Shown: positions 1 to 9,981 of the stretch, in pieces
How positions within the stretch are numbered: position 1 is the stretch's first letter
Layout of the letters: each line of letters opens with the position of its first letter
Assembly (NCBI RefSeq): GCF_009649635.1
Contig: NZ_WJII01000002.1
Coordinates: 576,371 to 640,370 of the forward strand
Reading direction: 5' to 3'
Length of the DNA stretch: 64,000 nucleotides
Origin: Microbacterium sp. SYP-A9085
Lineage (GTDB): Bacteria > Actinomycetota > Actinomycetes > Actinomycetales > Microbacteriaceae
Notes under the pieces: model-generated
The model's input: only the letters and a program-made list of their open reading frames with translations
What the model was told of the DNA's origin: nothing
Database searches by the model: none
Made by a program: the position numbers and the translations under genes

Positions 1-526
1 CGCCGATCATGGCGTCCATCACGGAGACAAGGTCGCGGCCGAAGTGCTCGTCGGGCGCGGAGGCGGCCGACGGCTGGGCGGGCAGCAGCGCATCCAGCAG
101 CGAGCGCGCGTGCTGCACGGCGCTGAGGTCGACGTTGACGCACAGCGCGGCGATGATGTCGCCCGCGCGGTTACGGAAGTAGACGCTCGAGCAGCGCAGC
201 TCGCGGCCGTCGGCCGTGAAGCCCCGATACCCGAACGCGTCGTGGTCGTCCTGCCGGTTCTGCAGCACCGTGAGCCCGAGGCTCGTGGACGGGCCTCCGA
301 CCTCGCGGCCGGTGACGTGCCCATTCTCGATCGCGGCGATGGTGTGCCCGAGGTCGACGTCGGCACCATCGAGATTGTGCAGCACGACCTCGCACGCCGG
401 CCCCCCGGCGGCCGCTATGGCGCGCATCACCGGCCGGAACGCGGCGAGCACCTCGGCCGCGTCCTCGTACGTGTCGTGTGTCTGCATGTGCACGCTGTCC
501 ACGGGTCCCCCGATCTCTGCCCCCAT
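1..526 (-). CDS. YheO-like PAS-domain transcriptional regulator (3' end outside window)
   Basis: About 175 codons of the N-terminal part are visible; the gene runs off the left edge. The protein reads as the YheO-like PAS domain family: a conserved stretch with CEVVLHNLDG, then AIENGHVTGREVGG, then a segment ending CVNVDLS. Family members carry a C-terminal helix-turn-helix, which would lie outside the window. It is divergent from the MFS-KDG-type catabolic operon, with a 33-bp inverted repeat between them, so it is probably the local regulator sensing a small metabolite. The start was taken as the ATG at 526; a GTG at 502 preceded by GGGGGA is a fair alternative because the ATG lacks a good ribosome binding site. 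Confidence 0.85.
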   Translation of the reverse strand, partial: MGAEIGGPVDSVHMQTHDTYEDAAEVLAAFRPVMRAIAAAGGPACEVVLHNLDGADVDLGHTIAAIENGHVTGREVGGPSTSLGLTVLQNRQDDHDAFGYRGFTADGRELRCSSVYFRNRAGDIIAALCVNVDLSAVQHARSLLDALLPAQPSAASAPDEHFGRDLVSVMDAMIG

Positions 527-534
527 TTTGTCAC

Positions 535-567
535 GAACACAATGTCTTTGCTATAGACAATGTGTTC
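535..567. promoter_or_regulatory. Near-perfect 13-bp inverted repeat, candidate operator of the YheO-like regulator
   Basis: The arms GAACACAATGTCT (535-547) and AGACAATGTGTTC (555-567) are inverted copies with one mismatch, separated by 7 nt. The element lies between the divergent regulator and the MFS operon. Its right arm overlaps the candidate -35 box of the MFS promoter, so a bound dimer would be placed to repress. Operator function is inferred from symmetry and position. Confidence 0.6.
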
Positions 568-582
568 GCGAGACGCTATTTT
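554..582 (+). promoter_or_regulatory. Candidate promoter of the MFS-kdgK-eda operon
   Basis: TAGACA at 554-559 (compare TTGACA), a 17-nt spacer, and TATTTT at 577-582. The spacing is ideal. The -35 box sits inside the right arm of the inverted repeat at 535-567. The start codon follows 59 nt downstream. Confidence 0.45.
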
Positions 583-641
583 TGCTTGCGGCCGCCATCG
601 AGGGCGGCCATTCAACCAGGGCACGGAGTAAGGAGGCTCTC

Positions 642-2015
642 ATGACCCGAGCCGACACCGGCAGAGGACTGACCGGCAAACAGCGACGGATGATCGCGGG
701 TGGTTCCATCGGCACGCTGATGGAGTACTACGACTACTACCTGTACGGTCTGGCATCCGCCGCCGTCTTCCCCGCGGTGTTCTTCTCCACCGACGACCCG
801 ATCATCGCGCAGCTCTCGTCGTTCGCGACGTTCGCGGTGGGCTTCCTGCTGCGGCCGGTCGGCGGCATAATCTGGGGCATCGTCGGCGACCGCGTCGGCC
901 GCAAGGCCGTGCTCATGATCACGGTCGTGGGGATGGGCATAGCGACCACCGCGATCGGCCTGATCCCGCCCGATCACATGATCGGGGTCGCCGCTCCCCT
1001 GCTCCTGCTGCTGTGCCGCATGTTCCAGGGCTTCTTCGTGGGCGGCGAGATGGGCGGCGCGGCCACGATGGTCGTCGAGAACGCGCCCACCGGCCGGCAT
1101 GGCCTGTACGGCGCATTCCTTATCAGCGGCGCCGGCGTCGCGAACCTCGTCTCCGGCGGCCTGATGGCCGCGCTCGGCCTGACGCCCTCGTCCTGGTTCC
1201 TCACGTGGGGCTGGCGCATCCCGTTCGTGTTCTCCATCGTGCTGGCGATCGTCGCGGTCCTGCTGCGGCGCAAGCTCGAAGAGTCCGACGAGTTCATCCA
1301 GACCCAGACCGCGCAGATCGCCGCCGCCGGCAAGCGGGCGAACCCGCTCGTGGAGGCGTTCCGGCACCCCAAGAACACGATCATGGGGGTGCTGATCGGC
1401 CTGCCGCAGTCGATCGCGGGGTACGTCATCCTCACCTACGGCCTCGGCTTCATGGTCACGAACAAGCACCTGCCCGCGTGGATGGGGTTCGCCGGCACCA
1501 TGATCGTGGGCCTGCTGCAGATCGTCGTCGCCCCCGCCTGGGGGGCGGTGTCGGACCGGATCGGACGCCGCACGGTCTACATCATCGGCTGCGTCGGCTT
1601 CGCCGCCATGGTCTATCCCGCGTTCATGCTGTTCTCCACCGGCAACCTGTGGCTCATCTGGCTCGGCCAGATCGTCGGCTTCGTGCTGTTCGGGGTGGCG
1701 ATGCAGGCCACGCTGGCGACGATGCTGGTCGAGATGTTCGACCCGGAAGCCCGCACCACCGGGGTCAACATCGGGTACCAGTTCTCGAACACGCTCGGCG
1801 GCGGGTTCGCCCCGCTCATCTGCGCGGCGCTGGTCGCCGGCGCCGGCGGCGCGTTCTGGCCCGTGGTGGTGTACTCGGCGGTGATCGCCGCGGTCGGCGT
1901 GATCGCCACGCTCATCGCCTCGATCCGGCCCGACCGGGAGGGAGCGGATCGGCTGCACGTGCTCGCGGCCACGCAGAGCATCCGCATCGACAAGGTCACG
2001 GCGTCCTTGCACTGA
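642..2015 (+). CDS. MFS transporter, metabolite:H+ symporter (MHS) type
   Basis: A 457-residue inner-membrane transporter with about 12 hydrophobic segments. The N-terminus has GGSIGTLMEYYDYYLYG, typical of the MHS branch (ShiA/KgtP/ProP-like proton symporters of carboxylates and related metabolites). The MFS signature GDRVGRKAVL follows TM2, and a second copy, SDRIGRRTVY, lies in the C-terminal half. The start is the ATG at 642 with an AAGGAGG ribosome binding site 5 nt upstream. It is the first gene of an operon; its TGA overlaps the next ATG (TGATG). From context the substrate is probably the sugar acid or N-acyl amino acid degraded by the downstream enzymes; this is inferred. Confidence 0.9.
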   Translation: MTRADTGRGLTGKQRRMIAGGSIGTLMEYYDYYLYGLASAAVFPAVFFSTDDPIIAQLSSFATFAVGFLLRPVGGIIWGIVGDRVGRKAVLMITVVGMGIATTAIGLIPPDHMIGVAAPLLLLLCRMFQGFFVGGEMGGAATMVVENAPTGRHGLYGAFLISGAGVANLVSGGLMAALGLTPSSWFLTWGWRIPFVFSIVLAIVAVLLRRKLEESDEFIQTQTAQIAAAGKRANPLVEAFRHPKNTIMGVLIGLPQSIAGYVILTYGLGFMVTNKHLPAWMGFAGTMIVGLLQIVVAPAWGAVSDRIGRRTVYIIGCVGFAAMVYPAFMLFSTGNLWLIWLGQIVGFVLFGVAMQATLATMLVEMFDPEARTTGVNIGYQFSNTLGGGFAPLICAALVAGAGGAFWPVVVYSAVIAAVGVIATLIASIRPDREGADRLHVLAATQSIRIDKVTASLH

Positions 2016-2929
2016 TGCGCACTCCGACATCCACTCCGCGCCTGATCACGGTGGGCGAGACCATGGTGATGATCACGCCCGCGCGCGCCGGGTCGCTGGC
2101 CACCGCCGACGACGTGCGGCTGCACGTGGCCGGGGCCGAGTCGAACGTGGCCACGCACGCGGCCGCGCTCGGCGTGGGCGCCGCCTGGGTGGGCGCCGTC
2201 GGCGCTGACGTGCTCGGCGAGCGCGTGCGCGACACCGTGGCGCGGCGGGGAGTGGATGTGCGGTGGGTGCGGACGGATCCGGATGCCCCGACCGGCGTGT
2301 ACCTCAAGGATCCCGGCCGCGGCGTCCTCTACTATCGCCGCGGCTCCGCCGCCTCGCGGATGGGCCCGGATGCCGTCGCCGATGTGCCACTGGAGGATGC
2401 CGACATCGTGCACGTCACCGGGATCACCCCGGCTCTGTCGGCGACGTGCGCGGCCCTCGTCGACCGGATCGTGGAGCGGGTGGCCGGCAGCGGTGCTGTC
2501 CTCAGCGTCGACGTGAACCACCGCGCCGCACTGTGGGCGCCGGGCGCCGCCGCGCCGGCGCTGCGGGCTCTCGCCCGACGCGCCGGCATCGTCTTCGTCG
2601 GCCTCGACGAGGCCGCGGCCGTGTGGGGATGCGCCACGGCGGACGACATCCGGACGCTGCTGCCGGAACCCGGCGTGGTCGTCGTCAAGGACGGCGCCGT
2701 CGGCGCCACCGAGTTCGCCCGCGTGGACGGCGCCGACACGGTGACGTTCGCCCCCGCGATCCCCACCGATGTGGTCGAGCCGGTGGGCGCGGGCGATGCG
2801 TTCGCCGCCGGATACCTCGCCGCGCACCTGCGCGGCGCCGACGCCGCCGCGCGCCTGGCCGCCGGCCACGCGCGCGCTCACCTCGTCCTGCTCTCGACGA
2901 GCGATTTCGTCGACGAGCCTCCCCAGTGA
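2015..2929 (+). CDS. kdgK: PfkB-family sugar kinase, likely 2-dehydro-3-deoxygluconate (KDG) kinase
   Basis: A 304-residue cytoplasmic ribokinase/PfkB-fold kinase. Visible are the N-terminal glycine-rich region with AGAESNVA (residues 40-46), the VDVNHRAALW segment (165-174) characteristic of KDG kinases, and the C-terminal signature VGAGDAFAAGYLAA with catalytic base Asp261. It would phosphorylate KDG to KDPG with ATP. The KDPG aldolase gene follows after 16 nt, which strongly supports this substrate over fructose-type sugars. The start overlaps the transporter stop by one base, so translation is coupled. Confidence 0.85.
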   Translation: MRTPTSTPRLITVGETMVMITPARAGSLATADDVRLHVAGAESNVATHAAALGVGAAWVGAVGADVLGERVRDTVARRGVDVRWVRTDPDAPTGVYLKDPGRGVLYYRRGSAASRMGPDAVADVPLEDADIVHVTGITPALSATCAALVDRIVERVAGSGAVLSVDVNHRAALWAPGAAAPALRALARRAGIVFVGLDEAAAVWGCATADDIRTLLPEPGVVVVKDGAVGATEFARVDGADTVTFAPAIPTDVVEPVGAGDAFAAGYLAAHLRGADAAARLAAGHARAHLVLLSTSDFVDEPPQ

Positions 2930-2945
2930 AAGGCTGGCACCGGTC

Positions 2946-3551
2946 ATGACAGACAATTCCTCCTTCGACGAGCTCTTCGGCGGAGTGCGCCTGATGGCGA
3001 TCCTGCGGGGCATGGGCGTCGAGCGCAGTCTCGCCGTCGCGACCACCGCGTGGGACCTCGGCATCGAGGCCGTCGAGGTGCCGGTGCAGACCCCGACGGA
3101 TGTCGAGGCGCTGCACGCCGTCGCCGAGGCGGCGGCCGCGCGCGGCCTGCGGGTCGGCGCCGGCACCGTCGTGTCGCCGGAGCACGTGCGCCAGGCGAAG
3201 GACGCCGGCGCCGCGTTCACGGTGAGCCCCGGCTTCGACGTCGAGATAGTGCGCGCCTCGCACGCGGCGGGGATGCCGTCGCTGCCAGGCGTGGGCACCG
3301 CCACCGAGCTGCAGCTCGCGCTGCGCGAGGGCCTGACCTGGGTCAAGGCATTCCCCGCCTCCGTCCTCGGCGCGGGGTGGTTCGGCGCCATGCGCGGGCC
3401 GTTCCCGCAGGCGCGGTTCGTCGCCACGGGCGGGATGGACGCCGCCACCGCGCCGTCGTTCCTTCAGACCGGGGTGCGGGTCGTCGCCGTCGGCTCCGCC
3501 CTCGAGGACCCGGCGCAGCTGCCGGCGCTCGCGCAGCTGCTCGCACGATGA
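2946..3551 (+). CDS. eda: 2-dehydro-3-deoxy-6-phosphogluconate (KDPG) aldolase
   Basis: A 201-residue class I aldolase of the KDPG/KHG family, splitting KDPG to pyruvate and glyceraldehyde-3-phosphate. Landmarks are MAILRG (residues 17-22), the acid/base Glu44 in VEVP, GAGTV (71-75), SPGF (94-97), PGVGTATE, and the Schiff-base lysine in VKAFPAS (Lys134). Length is normal for the family. It sits between the KDG kinase and the PLP enzyme; its TGA overlaps the next start (ATGA). A related 4-hydroxy-2-oxoglutarate aldolase activity is possible. Confidence 0.9.
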   Translation: MTDNSSFDELFGGVRLMAILRGMGVERSLAVATTAWDLGIEAVEVPVQTPTDVEALHAVAEAAAARGLRVGAGTVVSPEHVRQAKDAGAAFTVSPGFDVEIVRASHAAGMPSLPGVGTATELQLALREGLTWVKAFPASVLGAGWFGAMRGPFPQARFVATGGMDAATAPSFLQTGVRVVAVGSALEDPAQLPALAQLLAR

Positions 3552-4852
3552 CCGCCTCACGCCTGCGGGACGTCCCCGACGAGCCCCTCACCGCCCGCGA
3601 CAAGGGCATCCCCTCCCGCGCCGTCGGCATGACGATCGCCGAGTTCCTCGCGACCTCGCCGCGGCTGGACGAGTTCTGGACGCCGCTGGTCGTGCTCGAC
3701 GACGCCGCGATGCGCCACAACGTGGACACGATGGCGGCCTGGTGCGGCGAGCGCGGCCTCGCCCTGATGCCGCACGGCAAGACCACGATGGCGCCGACGC
3801 TGTGGCAGCGCCAGCTGGACGCCGGCGCCCTCGGGATCACGCTCGCGACGATGGGCCAGGTGCGCACCGCACGCAGTCTGGGCCTTGACTCGATCATGCT
3901 CGCCAACGCCGCCGTCGACGAGCGGTCGCTGCGCTATCTCGCCGCCGAGCTCGCCGACCCGAACCTGCGGTTCGTGTGCTGGGTCGACTCGGTCGACACT
4001 GTCGACGCGATGGCACGGGTGCTCGCGACGGTCGGCGCGCCGCGCCCGGTCGACGTGTGCGTCGAGCTCGGTGCGCCGGGCGGCCGCACCGGGGCGCGCA
4101 CGCTCGACGCGGCCGTGGCGGTGGCCGAGCGGGTCGCCGCGACCCCGACGCTGCGGCTGGCCGGGGTCGCCGGGTACGAGGGCAGCCTCGCGCACGACCG
4201 GTCGGATGCCGGGCTGCACGCCGTGCGCACCTACCTGCGGCAGCAGGTGACGCTGCATGAGCGCATCCGGAACGAATACGGACCGGGCGACGTGTACGTC
4301 ACCGCCGGTGGCAGCGCGTACTTCGACGTCGTCGCCGACGTGTACGCCGACGCCGGGGCGGGCGCGGCGCCCACCGGCGGCCAGCGCACCCACTTCACGC
4401 TGCGCTCGGGCGCCTACATCGTCCACGACGACGGCTTCTACCGGCTGATCTCCCCGTTCGACGAGGGCCGCAGCGCCGACGACGCGCCCCGGTTCCGCAC
4501 CGCTATGCACGGCATCGCCCGGGTCGTCTCGCACCCGGAGCCGGGCCTCGCGCTGCTGGACGGCGGCAAGCGGGATCTCCCGTACGACGAAGGCCTCCCG
4601 ATCCCGCGGGGCGCGGCATCCGACCTCGGCGCACCGTGGGCGCCGTTTGCCGATGCCGCGATCTCGGCGATGAACGACCAGCACAGCTACCTGCGACTCG
4701 GCGCCGACGCGCGGGATGTCGCCCCGGTGGGGTCGGTGGTGGCCCTCGGGCTGTCGCATCCGTGCACGGCGTTCGACAAGTGGCGAGTGCTGCCGGTCGT
4801 CGACGCGTGGGGATCGGGCGCGGTCGTCGACCTGGTGCGCACGTATTTCTGA
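3548..4852 (+). CDS. PLP-dependent D-serine dehydratase/D-threonine aldolase-like (alanine racemase fold) deaminase
   Basis: A 434-residue enzyme with an N-terminal alanine-racemase-type barrel. The PLP lysine is Lys78 in LMPHGKTTMAP. The C-terminal metal site typical of eukaryotic-type D-serine dehydratases is present as HPC (His404, Cys406) in LSHPCTAFDKW. This fold catalyses beta-elimination of D-serine and related 2-amino-3-hydroxy acids. Between KDPG aldolase and an N-acyl deacylase, a likely substrate is D-glucosaminate, whose dehydration and deamination gives KDG directly; D-serine or D-threonine are alternatives. Substrate is inferred. The start overlaps the eda stop by 4 nt. Confidence 0.85.
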   Translation: MTASRLRDVPDEPLTARDKGIPSRAVGMTIAEFLATSPRLDEFWTPLVVLDDAAMRHNVDTMAAWCGERGLALMPHGKTTMAPTLWQRQLDAGALGITLATMGQVRTARSLGLDSIMLANAAVDERSLRYLAAELADPNLRFVCWVDSVDTVDAMARVLATVGAPRPVDVCVELGAPGGRTGARTLDAAVAVAERVAATPTLRLAGVAGYEGSLAHDRSDAGLHAVRTYLRQQVTLHERIRNEYGPGDVYVTAGGSAYFDVVADVYADAGAGAAPTGGQRTHFTLRSGAYIVHDDGFYRLISPFDEGRSADDAPRFRTAMHGIARVVSHPEPGLALLDGGKRDLPYDEGLPIPRGAASDLGAPWAPFADAAISAMNDQHSYLRLGADARDVAPVGSVVALGLSHPCTAFDKWRVLPVVDAWGSGAVVDLVRTYF

Positions 4853-4861
4853 GGAGGAGCC

Positions 4862-6469
4862 ATGAGCGGATCGCCGCGACCGGCCCGCACCGTCCTGCGC
4901 GGCGGGCGAGTCGTCGACGCGTCCGGCGAACGGACCGCGGACGTGGCCATTGTCGGCCGCGAGGTCGCCGCGGTGGGCGACATCCCCGCCCGCCCCGGCG
5001 ACACTGTCGTGGACTGCATCGGCCGGCTCGTCCTTCCGGGGATCGTCGACGCGCACTCGCACGCGGACGGGCTGCTCGGCGACGACGCCGTGCAGCGCGC
5101 GCTGCTGCGCCAGGGCGTCACGACCGTGATCGTCGGTCAGGACGGCGTGTCGTACGCGCCCGGCGACGGGGGGTACGCGGCGGAGTACTTCGCCGCCATC
5201 GACGGCGACCGGCCCGTCGCCCCCGGCGGCGGGGTCGCCGGCTACCTCGCCGCCGTCGACGGGGCGTCCCGGCTGAACGCCGCGTACCTGGTGCCCGCCG
5301 GCACCGTGCGGTTCGAGGTAGCCGGCCGGTCGCAGGCCTCCGCCGGCCCGGCGCAGCGGGCGGCGATGGTGGGGCTCGTCGAGGAGGGCCTGCGCGCCGG
5401 CGCGGTCGGCCTGTCCACGGGGCTGGACTACGTCCCGGGGATGTTCCAGGATGCCGACGAACTGGCCGCCCTGTGCGCGCCGGTCGCCCGGGCCGGCGGC
5501 GTGTACGTCAGCCACATGCGCGGCGGCTACGAGGCGAACGCGGCGGCGGGGATCGCCGAGATCGCCGCCATCGCTCGCGCGGCATCCGCCGCGACCGGCG
5601 CAGCGCTGCGGGTGCACGTCTCGCACTTCCACGCCGACGCCGACATAGTGCTCGCACAGCTCGACGCGCTGGAGGCCGCCGGGGTGGATGCCACGTTCGA
5701 CGCGTACCCCTATATCCGCGGCTGCAGCCTGATGGGAATGCCGCTGCTGCCGCCGGAGCTGTCGGCCCGGCCGGTGGACGACATCCTGCACGCCCTCGGT
5801 GACCCGGAGCAGCGCGACCGGCTGGCCCGCGAATGGTTCCCGCGCGTCGCACAGAACCCGAGCCTCGGCCCCGACTGGGCGAGCATGATCACGCTGTCGC
5901 ACCTGGCCGCGCCCGAGCTGGCGTGGGCGCACGGCCTGACCATCGCGGAGGCCGCCGCCCGCGCCGGCACCGACCCGATCACGTTCGCGCTCGATGCTCT
6001 GCACGCGTGCCGGCTGCGCGCGAACATCGTGATGGCCGTCCGCAACGAGCGCCCCGTCGCCGAGCTGGCCCGCATCTTCGCGCATCCCGCGCACATGGGC
6101 GGCTCGGACGGCATCTTCATCGGCGCGCACCCGCATCCGCGGGCCCGCGGGACGTTCGCCCGCTACCTGCGCGAGTACGTCCGCGAGACCGGCACGTGGA
6201 CGTGGCGGGATGCCGTCCGGCATCTGTCCACCGGCCCGGCCGCCCGGTTCGGCCTCGGGCGGCGCGGCGCTATAGCGCCCGGTGCCGTCGCCGACCTCAT
6301 CGTCGTGGACCCGGATGCCGTCGCCGACACCGCGACGTACGCGCAGCCGCAGGGCGAGTCGGTGGGCATCGACGACGTCTACGTGGGCGGCATCCCGGTG
6401 CTCGCCGGCGGCGAGCTCACCGACGCGCTGCCCGGCCGCGGCCTGCGCCGCGCCGGATCCGACCGTTGA
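4862..6469 (+). CDS. N-acyl-D-amino-acid deacylase (D-aminoacylase) family amidohydrolase
   Basis: A 535-residue amidohydrolase of the D-aminoacylase family, hydrolysing an N-acyl group. The first metal motif is DAHSHADG (His65, His67); further His ligands are visible in SHMRGGYE and VHVSHFH, and the late aspartate lies in GGSDGIFIG. Where characterised D-aminoacylases have GNCG with a metal-binding Cys, this protein has VGQDGVSYAP with Asp94 instead. ATG at 4862 follows a GAGGAGG site. In this operon it would supply the free amino acid (for example deacetylating N-acetylglucosaminate) to the preceding PLP enzyme; the exact substrate is not provable here. Confidence 0.85.
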   Translation: MSGSPRPARTVLRGGRVVDASGERTADVAIVGREVAAVGDIPARPGDTVVDCIGRLVLPGIVDAHSHADGLLGDDAVQRALLRQGVTTVIVGQDGVSYAPGDGGYAAEYFAAIDGDRPVAPGGGVAGYLAAVDGASRLNAAYLVPAGTVRFEVAGRSQASAGPAQRAAMVGLVEEGLRAGAVGLSTGLDYVPGMFQDADELAALCAPVARAGGVYVSHMRGGYEANAAAGIAEIAAIARAASAATGAALRVHVSHFHADADIVLAQLDALEAAGVDATFDAYPYIRGCSLMGMPLLPPELSARPVDDILHALGDPEQRDRLAREWFPRVAQNPSLGPDWASMITLSHLAAPELAWAHGLTIAEAAARAGTDPITFALDALHACRLRANIVMAVRNERPVAELARIFAHPAHMGGSDGIFIGAHPHPRARGTFARYLREYVRETGTWTWRDAVRHLSTGPAARFGLGRRGAIAPGAVADLIVVDPDAVADTATYAQPQGESVGIDDVYVGGIPVLAGGELTDALPGRGLRRAGSDR

Positions 6470-6492
6470 CCATCCAGAGAAGGGAATCCCCC

Positions 6493-6873
6493 ATGACCAA
6501 GACCGCTCTCCGCACCGCGAACGCGCCTCAGCCTGCGGGCCCGTACAGCCAGGGCATCGTCGCGAACGGTTTCCTCTACACAGCCGGCTTCGGCCCGCAG
6601 GACCCGGCCACCGGGGCGGTGGCCGACACCGTCGCCGAGCAGACCCGGCAGGTGCTGCGCAGCATCGGGGCCGTGCTCGCCGAGCACGATCTCACCCTCG
6701 ACGACTGCGTGAAGACCACCGTGCACCTGGCCGACCTCGCCGACTTCGCGGAGTTCAACGCGGCGTACCAGGAGTTCTTCGCTGAGCCGTACCCGGTGCG
6801 CACGACGGTTGGGTCGCAGCTCGCCGGCATCCTCGTCGAGATCGATGTGGTGGCCGCGCTGCCGGCCGCGTAG
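6493..6873 (+). CDS. ridA: RidA family reactive enamine/imine deaminase
   Basis: A 126-residue small protein of the RidA (YjgF/YER057c/UK114) family, normal length. GPYSQ (Tyr18), the substrate-binding arginine in PVRTTVG (Arg103) and Glu116 in VEIDVV match the catalytic set. It hydrolyses 2-aminoacrylate-like enamines released by PLP-dependent dehydratases, so its place after the D-serine-dehydratase-like enzyme makes sense. The ATG follows the site GAAGGGAA. It ends the operon; the convergent glmS stop is 6 nt away and no terminator is visible. Confidence 0.93.
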   Translation: MTKTALRTANAPQPAGPYSQGIVANGFLYTAGFGPQDPATGAVADTVAEQTRQVLRSIGAVLAEHDLTLDDCVKTTVHLADLADFAEFNAAYQEFFAEPYPVRTTVGSQLAGILVEIDVVAALPAA

Positions 6874-6879
6874 GGGCCG

Positions 6880-8733
<1,854 letters not shown>

Positions 8734-8740
8734 GCCCCCC

Positions 8741-8746
8741 ATGGTA
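8741..8746 (-). promoter_or_regulatory. glmS: Candidate -10 box for a leaderless glmS transcript
   Basis: On the minus strand TACCAT is followed by seven bases and then the glmS ATG. TANNNT six to eight bases before a start codon is the usual picture of actinobacterial leaderless promoters, and it recurs at several genes in this window. Confidence 0.4.
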
Positions 8747-8827
8747 CGGAGCACCGATTGCGAAGCGCCTGAACAAACGCGCGCCGCGCGCGCCGCGCCG
8801 GGCCGCGCCCCGGCGCGGGCGCGATGC

Positions 8828-8899
8828 GCCGAACCCACCTCCCAGTGCCGAACCCATCCGCTATAGCGCGCGGGTTCGGCAACCTGTGGTGGGTTCGGC
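8828..8899. repeat. 72-bp nested palindrome, copy A
   Basis: Outer arms GCCGAACCCACC and GGTGGGTTCGGC are perfect inverted copies; inner arms GCCGAACCC and GGGTTCGGC enclose CGCTATAGCG. It lies between coaA (downstream end) and glmS (upstream end). Judged by its loop it is inverted relative to copies B, C, D, E and G. GC-rich low-complexity sequence flanks it on both sides. Confidence 0.9.
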
Positions 8900-8954
8900 G
8901 CGGGGCGCGCGCGCGGGATGCCGCGGGAGGGGGATGCCGCGGCGCGGCATCCCG

Positions 8955-9908
8955 CTACAGCTTGCGGAGTTGGATGCGCTCGACGGCGTGGTCGCGGCCC
9001 TTGCGCAGCACGAGCGACGCACGATGCCGGGTGGGCAGGACGTTCTCCTCGAGGTTGGGCAGGTTGATCTCGGTCCAGAACCCGAGCGCGCGGGCGACGG
9101 CGTCCTCGTCAGTGAGATCGGCGAACACGCGGAAGAACGAGCTCGGGTTGCTGAAGGCGCTGTGGCGCAGCGCGAGGAAGCGGTCCACGTACCACCGCTC
9201 GATGTGTGCGGGATCGGCATCCACATACACGGAGAAATCGAACAGATCGCTGACGGCGACGTCGTTGGGCGTGGGCGGCGGCTGCAGGACGTTCAGGCCC
9301 TCGACGATCAGCACGTCCGGACGCCGCACCGTGACGTGGGCGTCGGGGACGATGTCGTACCGCATGTGCGAATAGAAGGGGGCGCGGGCCTCGGGCACCC
9401 CGCTCTTTATCTGGATCAGGAACTCGACGAGCGCGCGCCGGTCATACGACTCCGGGAACCCCTTGCGCTCCATCAGCCCGCGCCGCTCCAGCTCAGCGTT
9501 CGGGTAGAGGAACCCGTCGGTCGTGATGATCTCGACGCGCGGTGTGTCAGACCACCGACTCATCAGCTCTCGCAGCAGCCGCGCGATCGTCGACTTGCCG
9601 ACCGCCACGGATCCGGCCACGCCCACGACAAACGGGGTCGTCGAGTCCGTCTCCTCGCCGAGGAACTCCGCGGTCTCCGCGCCGAGCCGCTTGGTCGCCG
9701 TCGCGTACAGGCTCAGCAGACGGCTCAGCGGCAGGTAGACGTCGCGTACCTCTACGAGATCGAGCCTGTCGCCGAGGCCCCGGATCTGGACGACCTCGGT
9801 CTCGGTGAGCGGCTGCGCCATCCCCGCGGCCAGGCGCGCCCACTCCGCGCGCGGGATCTCGCGGTACAGCTCCGGCGCCGGTGCCTGGGTGCTCATCTCA
9901 GGGGACAT
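8955..9908 (-). CDS. coaA: Type I pantothenate kinase
   Basis: A 317-residue cytoplasmic kinase, first step of coenzyme A synthesis. The P-loop is GVAGSVAVGKST, followed by IITTDGFLYPN and the FWTEINLPNLEENVLPTR block near the C-terminus. All match the CoaA/PanK-I family at normal length. The ATG at 9908 is preferred because TACGAT (9917-9922) stands 8 nt before it, as in other leaderless genes here; the ATG at 9896 gives 313 residues and is the alternative. The gene is divergent from the amine oxidase gene, with only 73 nt between them. Confidence 0.96.
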   Translation of the reverse strand: MSPEMSTQAPAPELYREIPRAEWARLAAGMAQPLTETEVVQIRGLGDRLDLVEVRDVYLPLSRLLSLYATATKRLGAETAEFLGEETDSTTPFVVGVAGSVAVGKSTIARLLRELMSRWSDTPRVEIITTDGFLYPNAELERRGLMERKGFPESYDRRALVEFLIQIKSGVPEARAPFYSHMRYDIVPDAHVTVRRPDVLIVEGLNVLQPPPTPNDVAVSDLFDFSVYVDADPAHIERWYVDRFLALRHSAFSNPSSFFRVFADLTDEDAVARALGFWTEINLPNLEENVLPTRHRASLVLRKGRDHAVERIQLRKL

Positions 9909-9916
9909 CGCGAAAC

Positions 9917-9975
9917 ATCGTAGCGGCAGGCGCCGTCGCGGCGGACGGCGCGTCGACACAGAGCCCCCCTATGCT
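9917..9975. promoter_or_regulatory. Divergent promoter region coaA / amine oxidase
   Basis: Two TANNNT boxes point in opposite directions: TACGAT on the minus strand (9917-9922), 8 nt before the coaA ATG, and TATGCT on the plus strand (9970-9975), 6 nt before the oxidase ATG. No ribosome binding site is visible at either start, so both are read as leaderless promoters. Confidence 0.4.
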
Positions 9976-9981
9976 GGCCGG

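Noticed and set aside
44..556. Plus-strand open frame at the left edge
   Set aside because: It is antisense to the YheO-like regulator, whose minus-strand frame contains conserved PAS-domain motifs.
3557..6223. Open frame of 888 codons on the minus strand
   Set aside because: It covers the PLP enzyme and deacylase genes in antisense; the translation is Arg/Gly/Ala-rich without any recognisable domain.
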